The notes: generated by a model from the letters alone, not told the origin. A stretch of 54,770 bases of DNA from Burkholderiales bacterium (GCA_016191995.1 JACPVA010000102.1:1-54770), one strand, 5' to 3'; shown: positions 18,149 to 27,313, counted from the stretch's first letter. Translations and numbers: made by a program.

Positions 18149-19225
18149 TCAGGGCGTCGGAAGGCCTGCGCAGCGGTCGTCGAAGTTGCATCCGACGAGC
18201 TGCAGCAGCTCGCCTTCGGCAGGCCGGGTCTCGAGGAACAGGCCGATGCCACGGGCATGGTACTTCAGCTCGACGGCGCCTGGCTCGAGCAGCGAGAGGT
18301 TGCGCGTGACGACGCAGTCGCCCTGGCCGCACATCCGCTCGGCCAATGCGCGTGGCACCAGCGCGTCCAGCGGCGGGTAGCGGCCCCAGGCGTAGTCGGC
18401 GACGACGATCTCGCCGATGTCCTCGGCGTTGCCGAGCGAGAACTCCTCCCGGTAGGCCATGCCGGGCCGCGGCATCGCGGGCATGATGATGCCGGCCTTG
18501 GCGCCGTCGCGGCCGTGCTTGAACGAGCCGTCGATGCCGACGAGCTCGGGCGCCGGCGGCTGGTCGCCGTCGAAGCGCTCGTAGTCCTTGGCCTCCTCGC
18601 CGCAGTACCAGCTGCTGCCGTCGCGCCCGGCGGCGAACCAGTCGTCGGTCGCCTCCTTCAGGGCCCCTTCCTCGTAGACCAGGTCGCGCACGACGATGCA
18701 GCGCACGCCCTCGACGAGCTTGGTGTCGGCGAGCACCTCGACCTCGGTCCGCTCAGGCCCTCCCGCGTACTGCCAGCGATGGCCCGGGACGAGCGGGAAG
18801 TAGGGGTTGGGGTTGGACAGCTGCGCGAAGTCGTCGTCGAAGCGCTCCGGGGTGAACGGCGGGTCGTAGCGGTCCTCGCCGAGCAGGGCGCAGGCCTGGA
18901 GACGCCACTCCCGTTGCTCGGCGCAGGACGCGCGCGCCTCCCGGTGCGCGTCGCGCGCCTCCATGTCGCAGTCCTGGCGCTGCGCCGCGTCCGCGAGGTT
19001 CAGGCACTGTGCCTGGCCGACGCGCAGGTCGTCCAGCGCCTCGAAGCGGCAGGCCTGCACCATCAGCTCCGCCGTGCGGCTGCAATGCGCCCCGCCTCCG
19101 CCCTCGTCGCCGCCAGCGTGCACCGGCGCGGCGGCGCAGAGCGACGCTGCCACGGCCAGCACGCATGCCGTCGTGCGCCGGCCGCCGCGCGAGCCCAGGG
19201 CCCTCGTTCCTCGTATCGTCGTCAT
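18149..19225 (-). CDS. Exported protein of unknown function
   Basis: A 358-residue protein with a signal peptide (Arg-rich start, hydrophobic core, AAPVHAGG cleavage region near residue 38). The mature N-terminus is rich in Cys and charged residues (AHCSRTAELMVQACRFEAL, CDMEARDAHREARASCAEQ), suggesting disulfides. Later segments PYFPLVPGHRWQYAGG and DWFAAGRDGSSWYCGEEA resemble secreted proteins annotated only as hypothetical. GAGGAG upstream of the ATG at 19225 supports the start. Function unknown; it may act with the adjacent membrane LuxR-type regulator. Confidence 0.7.
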   Translation of the reverse strand: MTTIRGTRALGSRGGRRTTACVLAVAASLCAAAPVHAGGDEGGGGAHCSRTAELMVQACRFEALDDLRVGQAQCLNLADAAQRQDCDMEARDAHREARASCAEQREWRLQACALLGEDRYDPPFTPERFDDDFAQLSNPNPYFPLVPGHRWQYAGGPERTEVEVLADTKLVEGVRCIVVRDLVYEEGALKEATDDWFAAGRDGSSWYCGEEAKDYERFDGDQPPAPELVGIDGSFKHGRDGAKAGIIMPAMPRPGMAYREEFSLGNAEDIGEIVVADYAWGRYPPLDALVPRALAERMCGQGDCVVTRNLSLLEPGAVELKYHARGIGLFLETRPAEGELLQLVGCNFDDRCAGLPTP

Positions 19226-19436
19226 CGTTCGCTCCTCGTGTCCGGACGGGCGGGCTTGTGGACGATGCCGGGGCGCCGCCCGCGCCACCACCGGCGCTGC
19301 CCAGGCTGCACATATCCGGCGCCGGGCGCATCGGCCTTGTGTCCTACGGCGCCCCGGCCGCCCCGGCGCGGCACCGGCGCGATGACGGGTGGCGCGTTCG
19401 CGGCTATCCTGCGTGCACCCGCCGGAGCCTGCGCCG

Positions 19437-20138
19437 ATGCCGAGCCCGATCCGACTGCACCGCCTCGCCTGCGCCGCCTCGATCGTCCTGGGCTGCTGCG
19501 ACGCGGCTCGCGCTCAGGCCGAGCTGGTGCCGATCGAGCGCGGCGAGTGCGAGGTCGAGGTCGGCACGAGCCGCAGCCGCGAGGGCGGGCAAGGTGCACG
19601 ATTCGAGCAGTCGCTGAAGGCGGCCTGCGGCGTCGCCGGCGGCGGCGAGCTGGCCCTGGAGGCGGCACGCGAGCGCGGCGGCGGCGACAGCCGGGCGACC
19701 GCGCTGGCGCTGGAGGGCAAGGTGGCGCTGGCCGCCTTGCAGCGACGCTGGCCGGCGGCGGCCTGGGTGCTCGCCGGCGGGCTGTCGTGGCAGCGCGGCG
19801 GCGGGCACGGCTGGCGCGGCAGCGAGGCCTTCGTGCAGATCGAGTCCGGCCGCGCGCTCGGCTCCGGCTGGTGGATCGAGGCCGGCCTGGGCACGGCGCG
19901 CGAGCTCGCCGCGCACCGGCAACGCACGGCGTGGACGGCGACGCTGGAGCGCGAGCTGGGCGAGCTCGCCGCCTTCGCGTGGGAGCTCGACGGCGACGAC
20001 CGCGAGCCGGCATCGACCGGGCTGGTGCTGCGCCGCGACCTCGACGACGACATCGAGGCCGAGCTGGCCTGGCGGACGCGCCTCGGATCGCCGCGCGAGC
20101 GCGCCGTCGAGTTCAGGCTGAAGTTCGGCCTTCGTTGA
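19437..20138 (+). CDS. Exported hypothetical protein, possible beta-barrel
   Basis: A 233-residue protein with a signal peptide ending near ARAQ (residue 23). The mature part alternates polar and hydrophobic residues, has many Arg/Glu, and ends ERAVEFRLKFGLR with a C-terminal aromatic-like strand. This is compatible with, but not proof of, an outer-membrane barrel. No family recognised. The start at 19437 was chosen because the signal peptide follows it. Confidence 0.6.
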   Translation: MPSPIRLHRLACAASIVLGCCDAARAQAELVPIERGECEVEVGTSRSREGGQGARFEQSLKAACGVAGGGELALEAARERGGGDSRATALALEGKVALAALQRRWPAAAWVLAGGLSWQRGGGHGWRGSEAFVQIESGRALGSGWWIEAGLGTARELAAHRQRTAWTATLERELGELAAFAWELDGDDREPASTGLVLRRDLDDDIEAELAWRTRLGSPRERAVEFRLKFGLR

Positions 20139-20139
20139 T

Positions 20140-20173
20140 CCGGCCCGACGGGGCATGCGCGCCGTCGGGCCGG
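20140..20173. terminator. 12-bp stem hairpin between convergent genes
   Basis: CCGGCCCGACGG (20140-20151) and CCGTCGGGCCGG (20162-20173) form a perfect 12-bp stem with a 10-nt loop. It sits right between the ends of two convergent genes (20138 and 20219), where a bidirectional terminator is expected. Confidence 0.65.
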
Positions 20174-20218
20174 CGGCGCGACGGCGTCACCCTGCCTGGA
20201 CGCCGCAGCGGCGCGGGC

Positions 20219-22930
20219 TCACATGACGAACGCACACTGCGCCTCCGGCGTGCGCGTGTCCATGTTGCGGCCGCGGTTGAGATGGTCGTCGATCTCGGCG
20301 GCCGCACCGATCATGCGCCCGTAGAGGAACACCGTGAAGGCCGCCGTCTCGAGGTCGCGTTCGCTCAGGGCGCCGGCCTTGTACTCGGGCCACAGCAGCG
20401 CCAGCAGCAGGGCCGCGATCACCGCGTCGACGTTGACGCAGAACACATACGGTGTCGCACCGTGGTCGGCCAGTGCCTGCACCAGCTCGCGGTAGTAGGC
20501 GTGGAAGATGTTGTAGTCGCCACGGCGGGCCATGAACTCGGCGATGAAGCGCTCGCGCGGGTCGTGGTTGACCGGCTTGCCCTTGAACACCGGGTGGTGC
20601 ACGCCGGGCAGCGCGCGCAGCTCCTGCCCGGCATCCCTGGCGTCGCGCTTGTCGGCCTTGTAGCGCTTCGCGAACGCGGCGGCCATCGCCTTCAGGTCGA
20701 TGCCGTGATCGGGGTCGGCCGGGTCCTTCAGGTCGGCCTCCGCGAACTGCTCGAGCAGGAAGGCCATGCCCTCGAAGCCGTTGCCGCCGTGGCTGTAACC
20801 GGTATGCGTCAGGAAGCCCACCATCGCCTTGTTGATCTGCACGCGCTGCGGCGTCTGCGGGCCGTCGGCCGCCACCGCCCCCTTCGCGCCCTGGGCCGAG
20901 ATCGACCCCGGGCCGTTCGAGATCAGCAGGCCGATCAGGATCTGCAGCGGCAGCGCCTGCGCGGGCGTGGGCTTCCTGCCGGTGATCGCCAGGAAGCACA
21001 GGTCGGCCATGGTCCACGAGCCGTAGCGCTCGGCCTGCGAGATGCCGGCCAGCGACCCCCACTGGTGCTGCGGCGCCGGGATGCTGGCGCCGACCATCAC
21101 GCCATACAGGCGCAGGTACCACGGCAGCGTCTCGGCGGTCAGGCGGCTGATGCGCTTGCGAACCAGCGGGCCCCAGGCGATCGTGGTGGCGATCGCCGCC
21201 AGGATCGAGTCGCGCGACAGCCGCATGTCCTGGCGCAGCAGGAAGTCGAGGAAGACCGACCTGGCGCCGCGCGCGCGCACCGCCTCGAGCATGGCCTCGG
21301 GGTGCGAGTCGCCGGCCTCGTCGTCGCGCGCCGCGAACAGCGCTCGCGTCGACGCGTCGAGGCGGATCCCCGAGCTGTCGAAGTCGACATGATGGCCCTC
21401 CCTGAGCACGCTGCCGACGAACAGGTCGATCAGCGCGCGGGTGCAGGCCAGCGCGCGCGCGACGCGCTGCGGGCCGACGATCGCTGCCGCCGCGGCCATC
21501 ACCGTGTTCGGCGAGTTGCCCGCCGCGCGCGCGGCATCGGCCGCGGCCAGCGCCGGGTCGCCGACCAGGTTGACCTCGGCCGCGACCGCGATGTCGAGCA
21601 GCGCGCGGTCGTTCGGGCCGGCGCCCTCGTGAACCAGCGGCAACGCGAAGTTGGCCTGCAGCGGCTGCAGCGCCAGGTCGAGCACGGTATGGCCGTGCAC
21701 CGCGCTGACCTGCGTCTTCGGGTCCATCGCGCTGGCGCCCGACTTGTCCTTCATATTCTGGCGCGCGATCACCGCGCCGACCTGCCTGCGCAGCGCGGCG
21801 ACCTGCGCCGCATACGGTTCGGGCGGGGTCACCGGCGCCAGCGCCAGCTCGGCCGGGATCGCCAGGCCCTGGTCGTTGGCCAGCCAGGGCTTGAGGGCGA
21901 GGCTGCCGCGCGGCGCGAAGTCGGGCTGCGCGCCGCCGGCAGCCATCACCGCGCTGAGCGCCGCCGGGATGTGCGCGATGTTGGTCACGACCGCGCCGCG
22001 CGCCGTGACCACCGGCTGCTCGGGCGTGAAGATGGCGTCGACGCCGAAGGCCTGCATGAACCAGCGCTCCTTGTCGGCGGCGCTGTCGCCCGAGCCGGCC
22101 ATCGCCCCCGCGTGGCCGACCGCGCGCGTGAGCTTGCTCTTCCAGCGCCCGACGACGCAGGCCACGACCGGCTTGGCCCAGCTGATGCCGTGTTCGTAGT
22201 AGCCGCCGGGTTCGCAGTACAGCACCGCGGCGCGCGAGCGCCCGTCGTTGCGCAGCGCGTGCGCGAAGTCGCGCGCCGCGTAGTGGATGTAGACGTCCTT
22301 GCCCGACGAGACCAGCGTCGTCGTGCCCCAGCCTTCGGTGGCCAGGTACTGCGCGATCGTCGTCGTGAACCCGCCCGAGTTGGAGAAGATCGCCACCGTG
22401 CCCTGCAGCAGCGTCTCTTCGGGGTGGTCGCCGCCGAGCGCGCCGCCGATGCGCACCCGGCTCCACGAATCGGCCACGCCCAGGCAGTTGCCACCGATCA
22501 CGTCGACGCCGGCGGCCTGCGCCATCGCCCGGATCTCGCGCGCATCGTGCACCGCGATCTTCTCGGTGATGACGACGATCTTCTTCAGCGCGGGGTTGAC
22601 GCGGATCAGCTCGGCCACGCCGTCGCGAACGCCCGAAGGCGGCAGGTAGACGACGCCGGTGTCGAACGCGTGGCCGGCGACGAGCCCCGCGCGCACGCTG
22701 TCGAATACCGGGATGTCGCCGATCGCGGTCGGCAGCACCTGCCCGCCGCGCCCGGGCGAGGTGCCGAAGACGACGTTGCCGCCGGAGAAGACGTGGCTCG
22801 TCGGCGTGACCTGGCGCGACTCGCCGCCGAGGATGTTGAGCACGCAGACGCGATCGCCGCGGGTGGCGATGTCGGCCAGCGAGTCGATGCCGAGGTAGTA
22901 CGGGAAGCCTGGGATGCCTTGTGCACGCAT
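20219..22930 (-). CDS. ATP-citrate lyase-like large subunit (CoA-binding plus citrate-synthase-like domains)
   Basis: A 903-residue protein. Residues 1-360 are a succinyl-CoA-synthetase alpha-like CoA-binding and ligase part: SNSGGFTTTIAQYL, and His273 in GHAGAMAG, the phospho-His site. Residues about 520-903 are a citrate-synthase-like part: ISNGPGSIS, GVHHPVFKGKPVNHDPRE, CVNVDAVIAALLL. The layout matches AclA of two-subunit ATP-citrate lyases, but it is about 300 residues longer than the roughly 610-residue AclA. Asn672 replaces the first catalytic His (ADHGP in animal lyase), while His779 and the late Asp are kept. It probably cleaves a citrate-like CoA thioester; the substrate is uncertain. 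GGAGGG precedes the ATG. Confidence 0.8.
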   Translation of the reverse strand: MRAQGIPGFPYYLGIDSLADIATRGDRVCVLNILGGESRQVTPTSHVFSGGNVVFGTSPGRGGQVLPTAIGDIPVFDSVRAGLVAGHAFDTGVVYLPPSGVRDGVAELIRVNPALKKIVVITEKIAVHDAREIRAMAQAAGVDVIGGNCLGVADSWSRVRIGGALGGDHPEETLLQGTVAIFSNSGGFTTTIAQYLATEGWGTTTLVSSGKDVYIHYAARDFAHALRNDGRSRAAVLYCEPGGYYEHGISWAKPVVACVVGRWKSKLTRAVGHAGAMAGSGDSAADKERWFMQAFGVDAIFTPEQPVVTARGAVVTNIAHIPAALSAVMAAGGAQPDFAPRGSLALKPWLANDQGLAIPAELALAPVTPPEPYAAQVAALRRQVGAVIARQNMKDKSGASAMDPKTQVSAVHGHTVLDLALQPLQANFALPLVHEGAGPNDRALLDIAVAAEVNLVGDPALAAADAARAAGNSPNTVMAAAAAIVGPQRVARALACTRALIDLFVGSVLREGHHVDFDSSGIRLDASTRALFAARDDEAGDSHPEAMLEAVRARGARSVFLDFLLRQDMRLSRDSILAAIATTIAWGPLVRKRISRLTAETLPWYLRLYGVMVGASIPAPQHQWGSLAGISQAERYGSWTMADLCFLAITGRKPTPAQALPLQILIGLLISNGPGSISAQGAKGAVAADGPQTPQRVQINKAMVGFLTHTGYSHGGNGFEGMAFLLEQFAEADLKDPADPDHGIDLKAMAAAFAKRYKADKRDARDAGQELRALPGVHHPVFKGKPVNHDPRERFIAEFMARRGDYNIFHAYYRELVQALADHGATPYVFCVNVDAVIAALLLALLWPEYKAGALSERDLETAAFTVFLYGRMIGAAAEIDDHLNRGRNMDTRTPEAQCAFVM

Positions 22931-22947
22931 GGGGATGCCCTCCAGGG

Positions 22948-24228
22948 TCAGTCGGCGCGGCGGATGCCGAGGTGGCGCGCGACCAGCTCGCGGCCGCCGG
23001 CCCTCATCCAGGCGTCGACCTTCCGGGCGTGGTCGACGACTTCGCTGATCGCGCTGTCGAAGCCGAAGAAGCGGTACGGCAGGCCGAGCGCCTCGCAGGT
23101 GTCGGCCAGCGCGCCGAAGCCGCGCACTAGGTTGGGCCCGCCGCGCCCGACGACGACGTAGAGCGGCGTCGGCCCGTGCACCGAGACATGCTCGCGCAGC
23201 GCATCGCCGATGGCGCGCAGCGTCTCGTGGATGTCGGTGTTGTTCGACTTGCCGCCGATGACGAACAGCACGTTGCTCTGCGCCAGGAAATGGCGAAAGC
23301 AGATCGCCGCCACCTGCTTCATCTTCTCGTACGGCGGGTTGCCGCCGAAGTCCGACGAGATGCTCGCCGCCTCGCCGAGCACCTCGGTAACCAGGCTGTT
23401 GGCACCGCCGCCGAAGGTCGGTGCCAGGATCGTGCCGCGCTCGTTGACGACGAAGACGTCGCTCTGGCCCTGGTGCGTGCGCAGCTGGTTGACCTCCTGC
23501 TCGAAGGCGCCGAGGTCGGCCGCGCCCAGGTGTGCCGGCAGGCCCAGGCGCGCGACGCGCGGGTCGTCGCGGTCGAAGCCGCACTTGAAGTCGCAGGCCA
23601 CCGGCGTGAGCCGGCCGTCGCGCCCGGGCCGCATGCGGATCGGGTTGAGCTCGAGCGTGGTCATGCCGTAGTGGTGCATCAGCTCCCACAGCTTGGGCAG
23701 CTGCTGCACGAGCGGCGAGACGATCTCGCGCGGGGCGCCGATATCGGCCAGTGCGTTGGCGACGACGAAGGCCTTCAGCCCGGTCAGCGCGTCGAACGGC
23801 ACGGTCGCGATATCGCCCTTGCCGAGCTCCTCGATGTCCACGCCCCCCTTGTGGGTGAGCGTCATCGCCGGCGCGCGGTAGCGGGTGTCGTCGGAGATCG
23901 AGAAGTAGACCTCGTGCTCGGCCGGCACGCCGCCCTCGAAGGTCACGCCGTTCGCCTTGGCCACGACGTTGCCTTGGCGGTGCTCGGCGAAGTACAGCCG
24001 CTCCTTCTGCGCCAGCGCCTGCGCCAGGTCGGTCGCGCGGCCGATCAGCCCCGACTTGCCCTTCTTGCCGACGCCGCCCTTGAGCACGGGCTTGACGAAG
24101 ACCTGGCCGTGGCGGCGGATCAGGTCCTGGATCTGGTCCTCCGACGCGTCGGGGCCGAGCACCTCGGCGCAGGGGAAGTCGACCAGCCGCAGCAGCGGGG
24201 CGCCGTGCAGCATGCCGGTGATCTGCAT
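22948..24228 (-). CDS. ATP-citrate lyase-like small subunit (ATP-grasp, succinyl-CoA synthetase beta-like)
   Basis: A 426-residue ATP-grasp protein resembling AclB and the N-terminal third of animal ATP-citrate lyase. HGQVFVKPVLKGGVGKKGKSGLIG gives the ATP-binding lysines. ELNPIRMRPG is the metal-binding strand, FGGGANSLVTEVLG and FGGNPPYEKMKQVA follow, and FVIGGKSNNTD matches the citrate-binding region. It precedes the large-subunit gene by 17 bp. AAGGAG lies upstream of the ATG. Together they should activate a tricarboxylate with ATP and CoA and then split it. Sequence details differ from rTCA enzymes, so citrate itself is inferred. Confidence 0.82.
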   Translation of the reverse strand: MQITGMLHGAPLLRLVDFPCAEVLGPDASEDQIQDLIRRHGQVFVKPVLKGGVGKKGKSGLIGRATDLAQALAQKERLYFAEHRQGNVVAKANGVTFEGGVPAEHEVYFSISDDTRYRAPAMTLTHKGGVDIEELGKGDIATVPFDALTGLKAFVVANALADIGAPREIVSPLVQQLPKLWELMHHYGMTTLELNPIRMRPGRDGRLTPVACDFKCGFDRDDPRVARLGLPAHLGAADLGAFEQEVNQLRTHQGQSDVFVVNERGTILAPTFGGGANSLVTEVLGEAASISSDFGGNPPYEKMKQVAAICFRHFLAQSNVLFVIGGKSNNTDIHETLRAIGDALREHVSVHGPTPLYVVVGRGGPNLVRGFGALADTCEALGLPYRFFGFDSAISEVVDHARKVDAWMRAGGRELVARHLGIRRAD

Positions 24229-24256
24229 GGGGTTCTCCTTGTCGAACCAGAAGGGG

Positions 24257-25762
24257 TCAGGCGACGGCCGGCCGGCGCGCGCGGCTGCGCAGGCGCAGCA
24301 GCTGCGGCAGGGCGACCATCACGACCGCGGCGGTCCACAGCCCGACCGAGATGCCGCTTTCGAACAGGATGCCGATCTGGCCGTCGGTGATCGACAGCGC
24401 CCGGCGCAGGCTCTGCTCCATCAGGTCGCCGAGCACGAACCCCAGGATCAGCGGCGCCATCGGCATGCCCAGCTTGCGAAGCCAGAAGGCGACGAGGCCG
24501 AACACCGCCATCAGCATCAGGTCGAAGGTGGTCGCGTGCACCGAATACACGCCGACCGCACTGACCGCGAGGATGCCCGGCACCAGCAGCCAGTTCGGTA
24601 CCGCGAGCAGCCGCGTGAAGACGCCGACGAGCGGGATGTTGATGACGAGCAGGATGACGTTGGCGACGAACAGCGACGCGATCAGCCCCCAGACGAGGCC
24701 GGGTTGCTGCGTGAACAGCGCCGGCCCCGGCGTGATGTTGTAGAGCGCCAGCGCGCCGACCATCACCGCCGTCGTCCCCGATCCGGGCACGCCCAGCGTC
24801 AGCATCGGCACGAAGGACCCGGCGGCCGAGGCGTTGTTGGCGGCCTCGGGCGCGGCCACCCCGCGGATGTCGCCTTCGCCGAAGCGTCCGTCGGGGCCGG
24901 CGATGCGCTTTTCCATCGAGTAGGTCATCGCGCTGGCGATGGTCGCGCCGGCGCCGGGCAGGACGCCGACGACGAAGCCGACCAGGCCCGATCGCACCGA
25001 GGTCCACCAGGTATGCGCCGCCTCCTTCAGGTTGAACATCGCACGGCCCGTGACGCGGATCAGCCCAGTGCTGCTGTGGTGCTGCTCGAGCATCAGCAGG
25101 ATCTCGCTGATCGAGAACACGCCGATGACGACGACGATGAACTGGATGCCGTCCGACAGGTGCACGTCGCCGCCGGTGAAGCGGTAGACGCCCGAGTTCG
25201 AGTCCAGCCCGACGGTCGACAGCGCCAGCCCGAGCAGCGCCGCCAGCGCGGCCTTGACCGGCTGATCGCCCATCAGCCCGGTGATGCAGGCGAAGGCGAA
25301 GCACATCAGCGCGAAGTACTCGGCCGGGCCGAAGGCCAGCGCCCAGCGCGCCAGCAGCGGGGCAAACAGGATGATGCCCAGCGTGGCGATCGTCGAGCCG
25401 ATGAACGAGCTCCACGCCGACAGCGAAAGCGCCACGCCGGCCTCGCCGCGACGCGCCATCGGGTAGCCGTCCAGCGCCGTCATGATCGCGCCCGCGTCGC
25501 CGGGCACGTTGAGCAGGATCGACGAGATCCGGCCGCCGAACTCGCAGCCGAGGTAGACCGCGGCCAGCAGGATCAGCGCCGACTCGGGTGGCAGCTTGAG
25601 CGCGAACGCCAGCGGCATCAGGATGGCGACACCGTTGATCGGCCCGAGCCCGGGCAGCATGCCGACGACGGTGCCGATCAGCGCGCCGATCGCGGCGACC
25701 GCGAGGTTGATCGCCGACAGCGCGACGCCGAAGCCTTCGGCCAGGTGTTGCAGCGTTTCCAT
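24257..25762 (-). CDS. tctA: Tripartite tricarboxylate transporter, large permease TctA
   Basis: A 501-residue polytopic permease. GTVVGMLPGLGPINGVAILMPL near residue 35 and VVGVLPGAGATIASAMTYSMEKR in the second half are the two repeated TctA signatures, and LNVPGDAGAIMTALDGYPMARRGE is also diagnostic. About twelve membrane segments are visible. It lies 28 bp upstream of the ATP-grasp gene, tying uptake to cleavage. Its start overlaps the tctB stop (TGATG). Confidence 0.95.
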   Translation of the reverse strand: METLQHLAEGFGVALSAINLAVAAIGALIGTVVGMLPGLGPINGVAILMPLAFALKLPPESALILLAAVYLGCEFGGRISSILLNVPGDAGAIMTALDGYPMARRGEAGVALSLSAWSSFIGSTIATLGIILFAPLLARWALAFGPAEYFALMCFAFACITGLMGDQPVKAALAALLGLALSTVGLDSNSGVYRFTGGDVHLSDGIQFIVVVIGVFSISEILLMLEQHHSSTGLIRVTGRAMFNLKEAAHTWWTSVRSGLVGFVVGVLPGAGATIASAMTYSMEKRIAGPDGRFGEGDIRGVAAPEAANNASAAGSFVPMLTLGVPGSGTTAVMVGALALYNITPGPALFTQQPGLVWGLIASLFVANVILLVINIPLVGVFTRLLAVPNWLLVPGILAVSAVGVYSVHATTFDLMLMAVFGLVAFWLRKLGMPMAPLILGFVLGDLMEQSLRRALSITDGQIGILFESGISVGLWTAAVVMVALPQLLRLRSRARRPAVA

Positions 25763-26202
25763 CAACGGCCTCCCAGCACGATCGCGAGCAGCCCGGTGGG
25801 CAGCACGACGTCGAGCAGCTTGTCGAACAGCAGGAACAGCAGCAGGCCCAGGCCGACGCCGCCGGCGAGTGAATGCTTCCAACTGCCGCCGAAGGCCATG
25901 CCCACCGGCAGCGCCATCGCCGCCGTGGCGAGCGTGAAGCCCAGCCACTGGAAGAGCAGCGCGTAGACGAAGATCGCCGCCGCCGCGAAGCCGAGCGCCT
26001 TCAGGTGCGCGAAGGTCGCTGCGTGGTGGCCCGGGCGCACCACCAGCCACAGGCCGCTGGCGCCGATCAGCGTGGCCAGCAGCAGCGGGAAGGCACGCGG
26101 GCCCACGGGTTCGTACGAGATCGGGGCGGCGTAGTCCTTCGCGGCCCAGGCCATGGCCACGGCCAGCACGACACAGATGCCGCCCAGGATGCGGTCGTTC
26201 AT
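25762..26202 (-). CDS. tctB: Tripartite tricarboxylate transporter, small subunit TctB
   Basis: A 146-residue membrane protein with four hydrophobic segments: residues about 5-22, 40-57, 75-110 and 115-135. This is the normal size and topology of TctB. GPRAFPLLLATLIGASGLWLV is a familiar N-terminal segment. Sequence conservation in the family is low, so identification rests on topology and on position between tctC and tctA, with a one-base stop/start overlap with tctA. Confidence 0.88.
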   Translation of the reverse strand: MNDRILGGICVVLAVAMAWAAKDYAAPISYEPVGPRAFPLLLATLIGASGLWLVVRPGHHAATFAHLKALGFAAAAIFVYALLFQWLGFTLATAAMALPVGMAFGGSWKHSLAGGVGLGLLLFLLFDKLLDVVLPTGLLAIVLGGR

Positions 26203-26241
26203 CGTTGGTCTCCTCGGGGATGTCCAGCGCGACGATGCAGC

Positions 26242-26268
26242 GGCCCGGCCCGCTCGACGGGCGGGGCC
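26242..26268 (-). other. Intercistronic hairpin between tctC and tctB
   Basis: GGCCCGGCCCG (26242-26252) pairs with CGGGCGGGGCC (26258-26268) around CTCGA, ten pairs and one mismatch. It lies in the 127-bp gap after tctC. Such a structure could protect the tctC message and lower expression of the membrane genes, matching the high stoichiometry of binding proteins; inferred. Confidence 0.5.
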
Positions 26269-26329
26269 TGCATGCGAGGCGCGATCGGTGTGCGCAGCGG
26301 CGCGACCGCCGCTGCGACGCCTAACCTCG

Positions 26330-27313
26330 TCAGTTGGCGACGTTGAGGCCGAACTCGGCAGCCAGCTTGCGGTACATCGCCACCTGCGACTTGACGTAGG
26401 CGTCGAGCTCGGCGCCGGTCTTGGCGAACGGGAACAGCCCGCGATCCGCGCGCAGCCTGGCAAATCCGGGCGCGGTCATCATCTTGCCGAAGGTGTCGGC
26501 CCAGACCTTGTAGTCGGCGTCGGACACCTTCGGGCCGACATAGAAGCCGCGGATGATCGGCCATTCGATGTCGAAGCCCTGCTCCTTGGCCGTCGGCACG
26601 CCGGCCAGGCCGCCTTCGAGCCGCTTGTCGGCCATCACCGCGATGACACGAATCTTGGCGCCGGCCTTGATCTGCTCCGAAGCTTCCGAGGCGTCGCCCG
26701 AATAGATGTGCACATGCCCGCCCTGCAGCGCGGTCAGCGCCTCGCCGCCGCCCTCGAAGGCGACGAAGCGCATCGAGCGCGGGTTCAGCCCGGCGGCACG
26801 CGCGGTGATCGCGGCCTTCATCCAGTCCTGGCTGCCGACCGTGCCGCCGGCGCCGAACACGACCTTGGTCGGATCGGCCTTGATCGCCGCGACGACGTCG
26901 GCCATCGTCTGCAACGGCGAGTTCGCGGCGACGACGATGGCGCCGTAGTCGGCGCCGACCCCCGCCAGCCAGCGCACGTCGTTCTCGTGGTAGCGGCCGA
27001 ACTTTCCCTGGGCGAGGTTGAGCAGCGAGCCGCCCGAGAAGGCGACGATGGTGTTGGGCTCGCCCGGGCGCTGGGCGACGATGGCGTTGTAGGCCACCGC
27101 ACCGATGCCACCGGGCATGTAGGTGATGCGCATCGGGTCGCTCACGAACTTGCCCTCCATCAACCCGGACTGTGCGAGGCGGCAGGTCAGGTCGAAGCCC
27201 CCGCCCGGCTTGGCCGGGGCGATGCATTCGGTCTTGTCGAGCGCTCCGGCGCTGGCGGTCGAGGCGGCCAGCGCGAAGGCGGCGGCAAAGAGGGTGGAAC
27301 GGATCGGCTTCAT
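26330..27313 (-). CDS. tctC: Tripartite tricarboxylate transporter binding protein TctC (Bug family)
   Basis: A 327-residue periplasmic receptor. Signal peptide MKPIRSTLFAAAFALAASTASAG. The mature protein carries CIAPAKPGGGFDLTCRLAQSGL, the Bug-family loop that grips carboxylates, and YMPGGIGAVAYNAIVAQRPGEPNTIVAFSGGSLLNLA, typical of the family. The two Cys residues may form a disulfide. It is the first gene of the tctCBA-lyase operon. The ligand is likely a di- or tricarboxylate. Confidence 0.93.
   Translation of the reverse strand: MKPIRSTLFAAAFALAASTASAGALDKTECIAPAKPGGGFDLTCRLAQSGLMEGKFVSDPMRITYMPGGIGAVAYNAIVAQRPGEPNTIVAFSGGSLLNLAQGKFGRYHENDVRWLAGVGADYGAIVVAANSPLQTMADVVAAIKADPTKVVFGAGGTVGSQDWMKAAITARAAGLNPRSMRFVAFEGGGEALTALQGGHVHIYSGDASEASEQIKAGAKIRVIAVMADKRLEGGLAGVPTAKEQGFDIEWPIIRGFYVGPKVSDADYKVWADTFGKMMTAPGFARLRADRGLFPFAKTGAELDAYVKSQVAMYRKLAAEFGLNVAN

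Noticed and set aside
17807..23161. A 1784-codon open frame on the plus strand
   Set aside because: It runs antisense through the LuxR-type, exported-protein and lyase genes. Long stop-free antisense frames are common at this GC content, and the translation is low complexity.
20219..23689. A single 1156-residue fusion of both lyase subunits
   Set aside because: The frame extends upstream of 22930 only through out-of-frame sequence of the small-subunit gene. A ribosome site and ATG at 22930 and the separate small-subunit frame show two genes.
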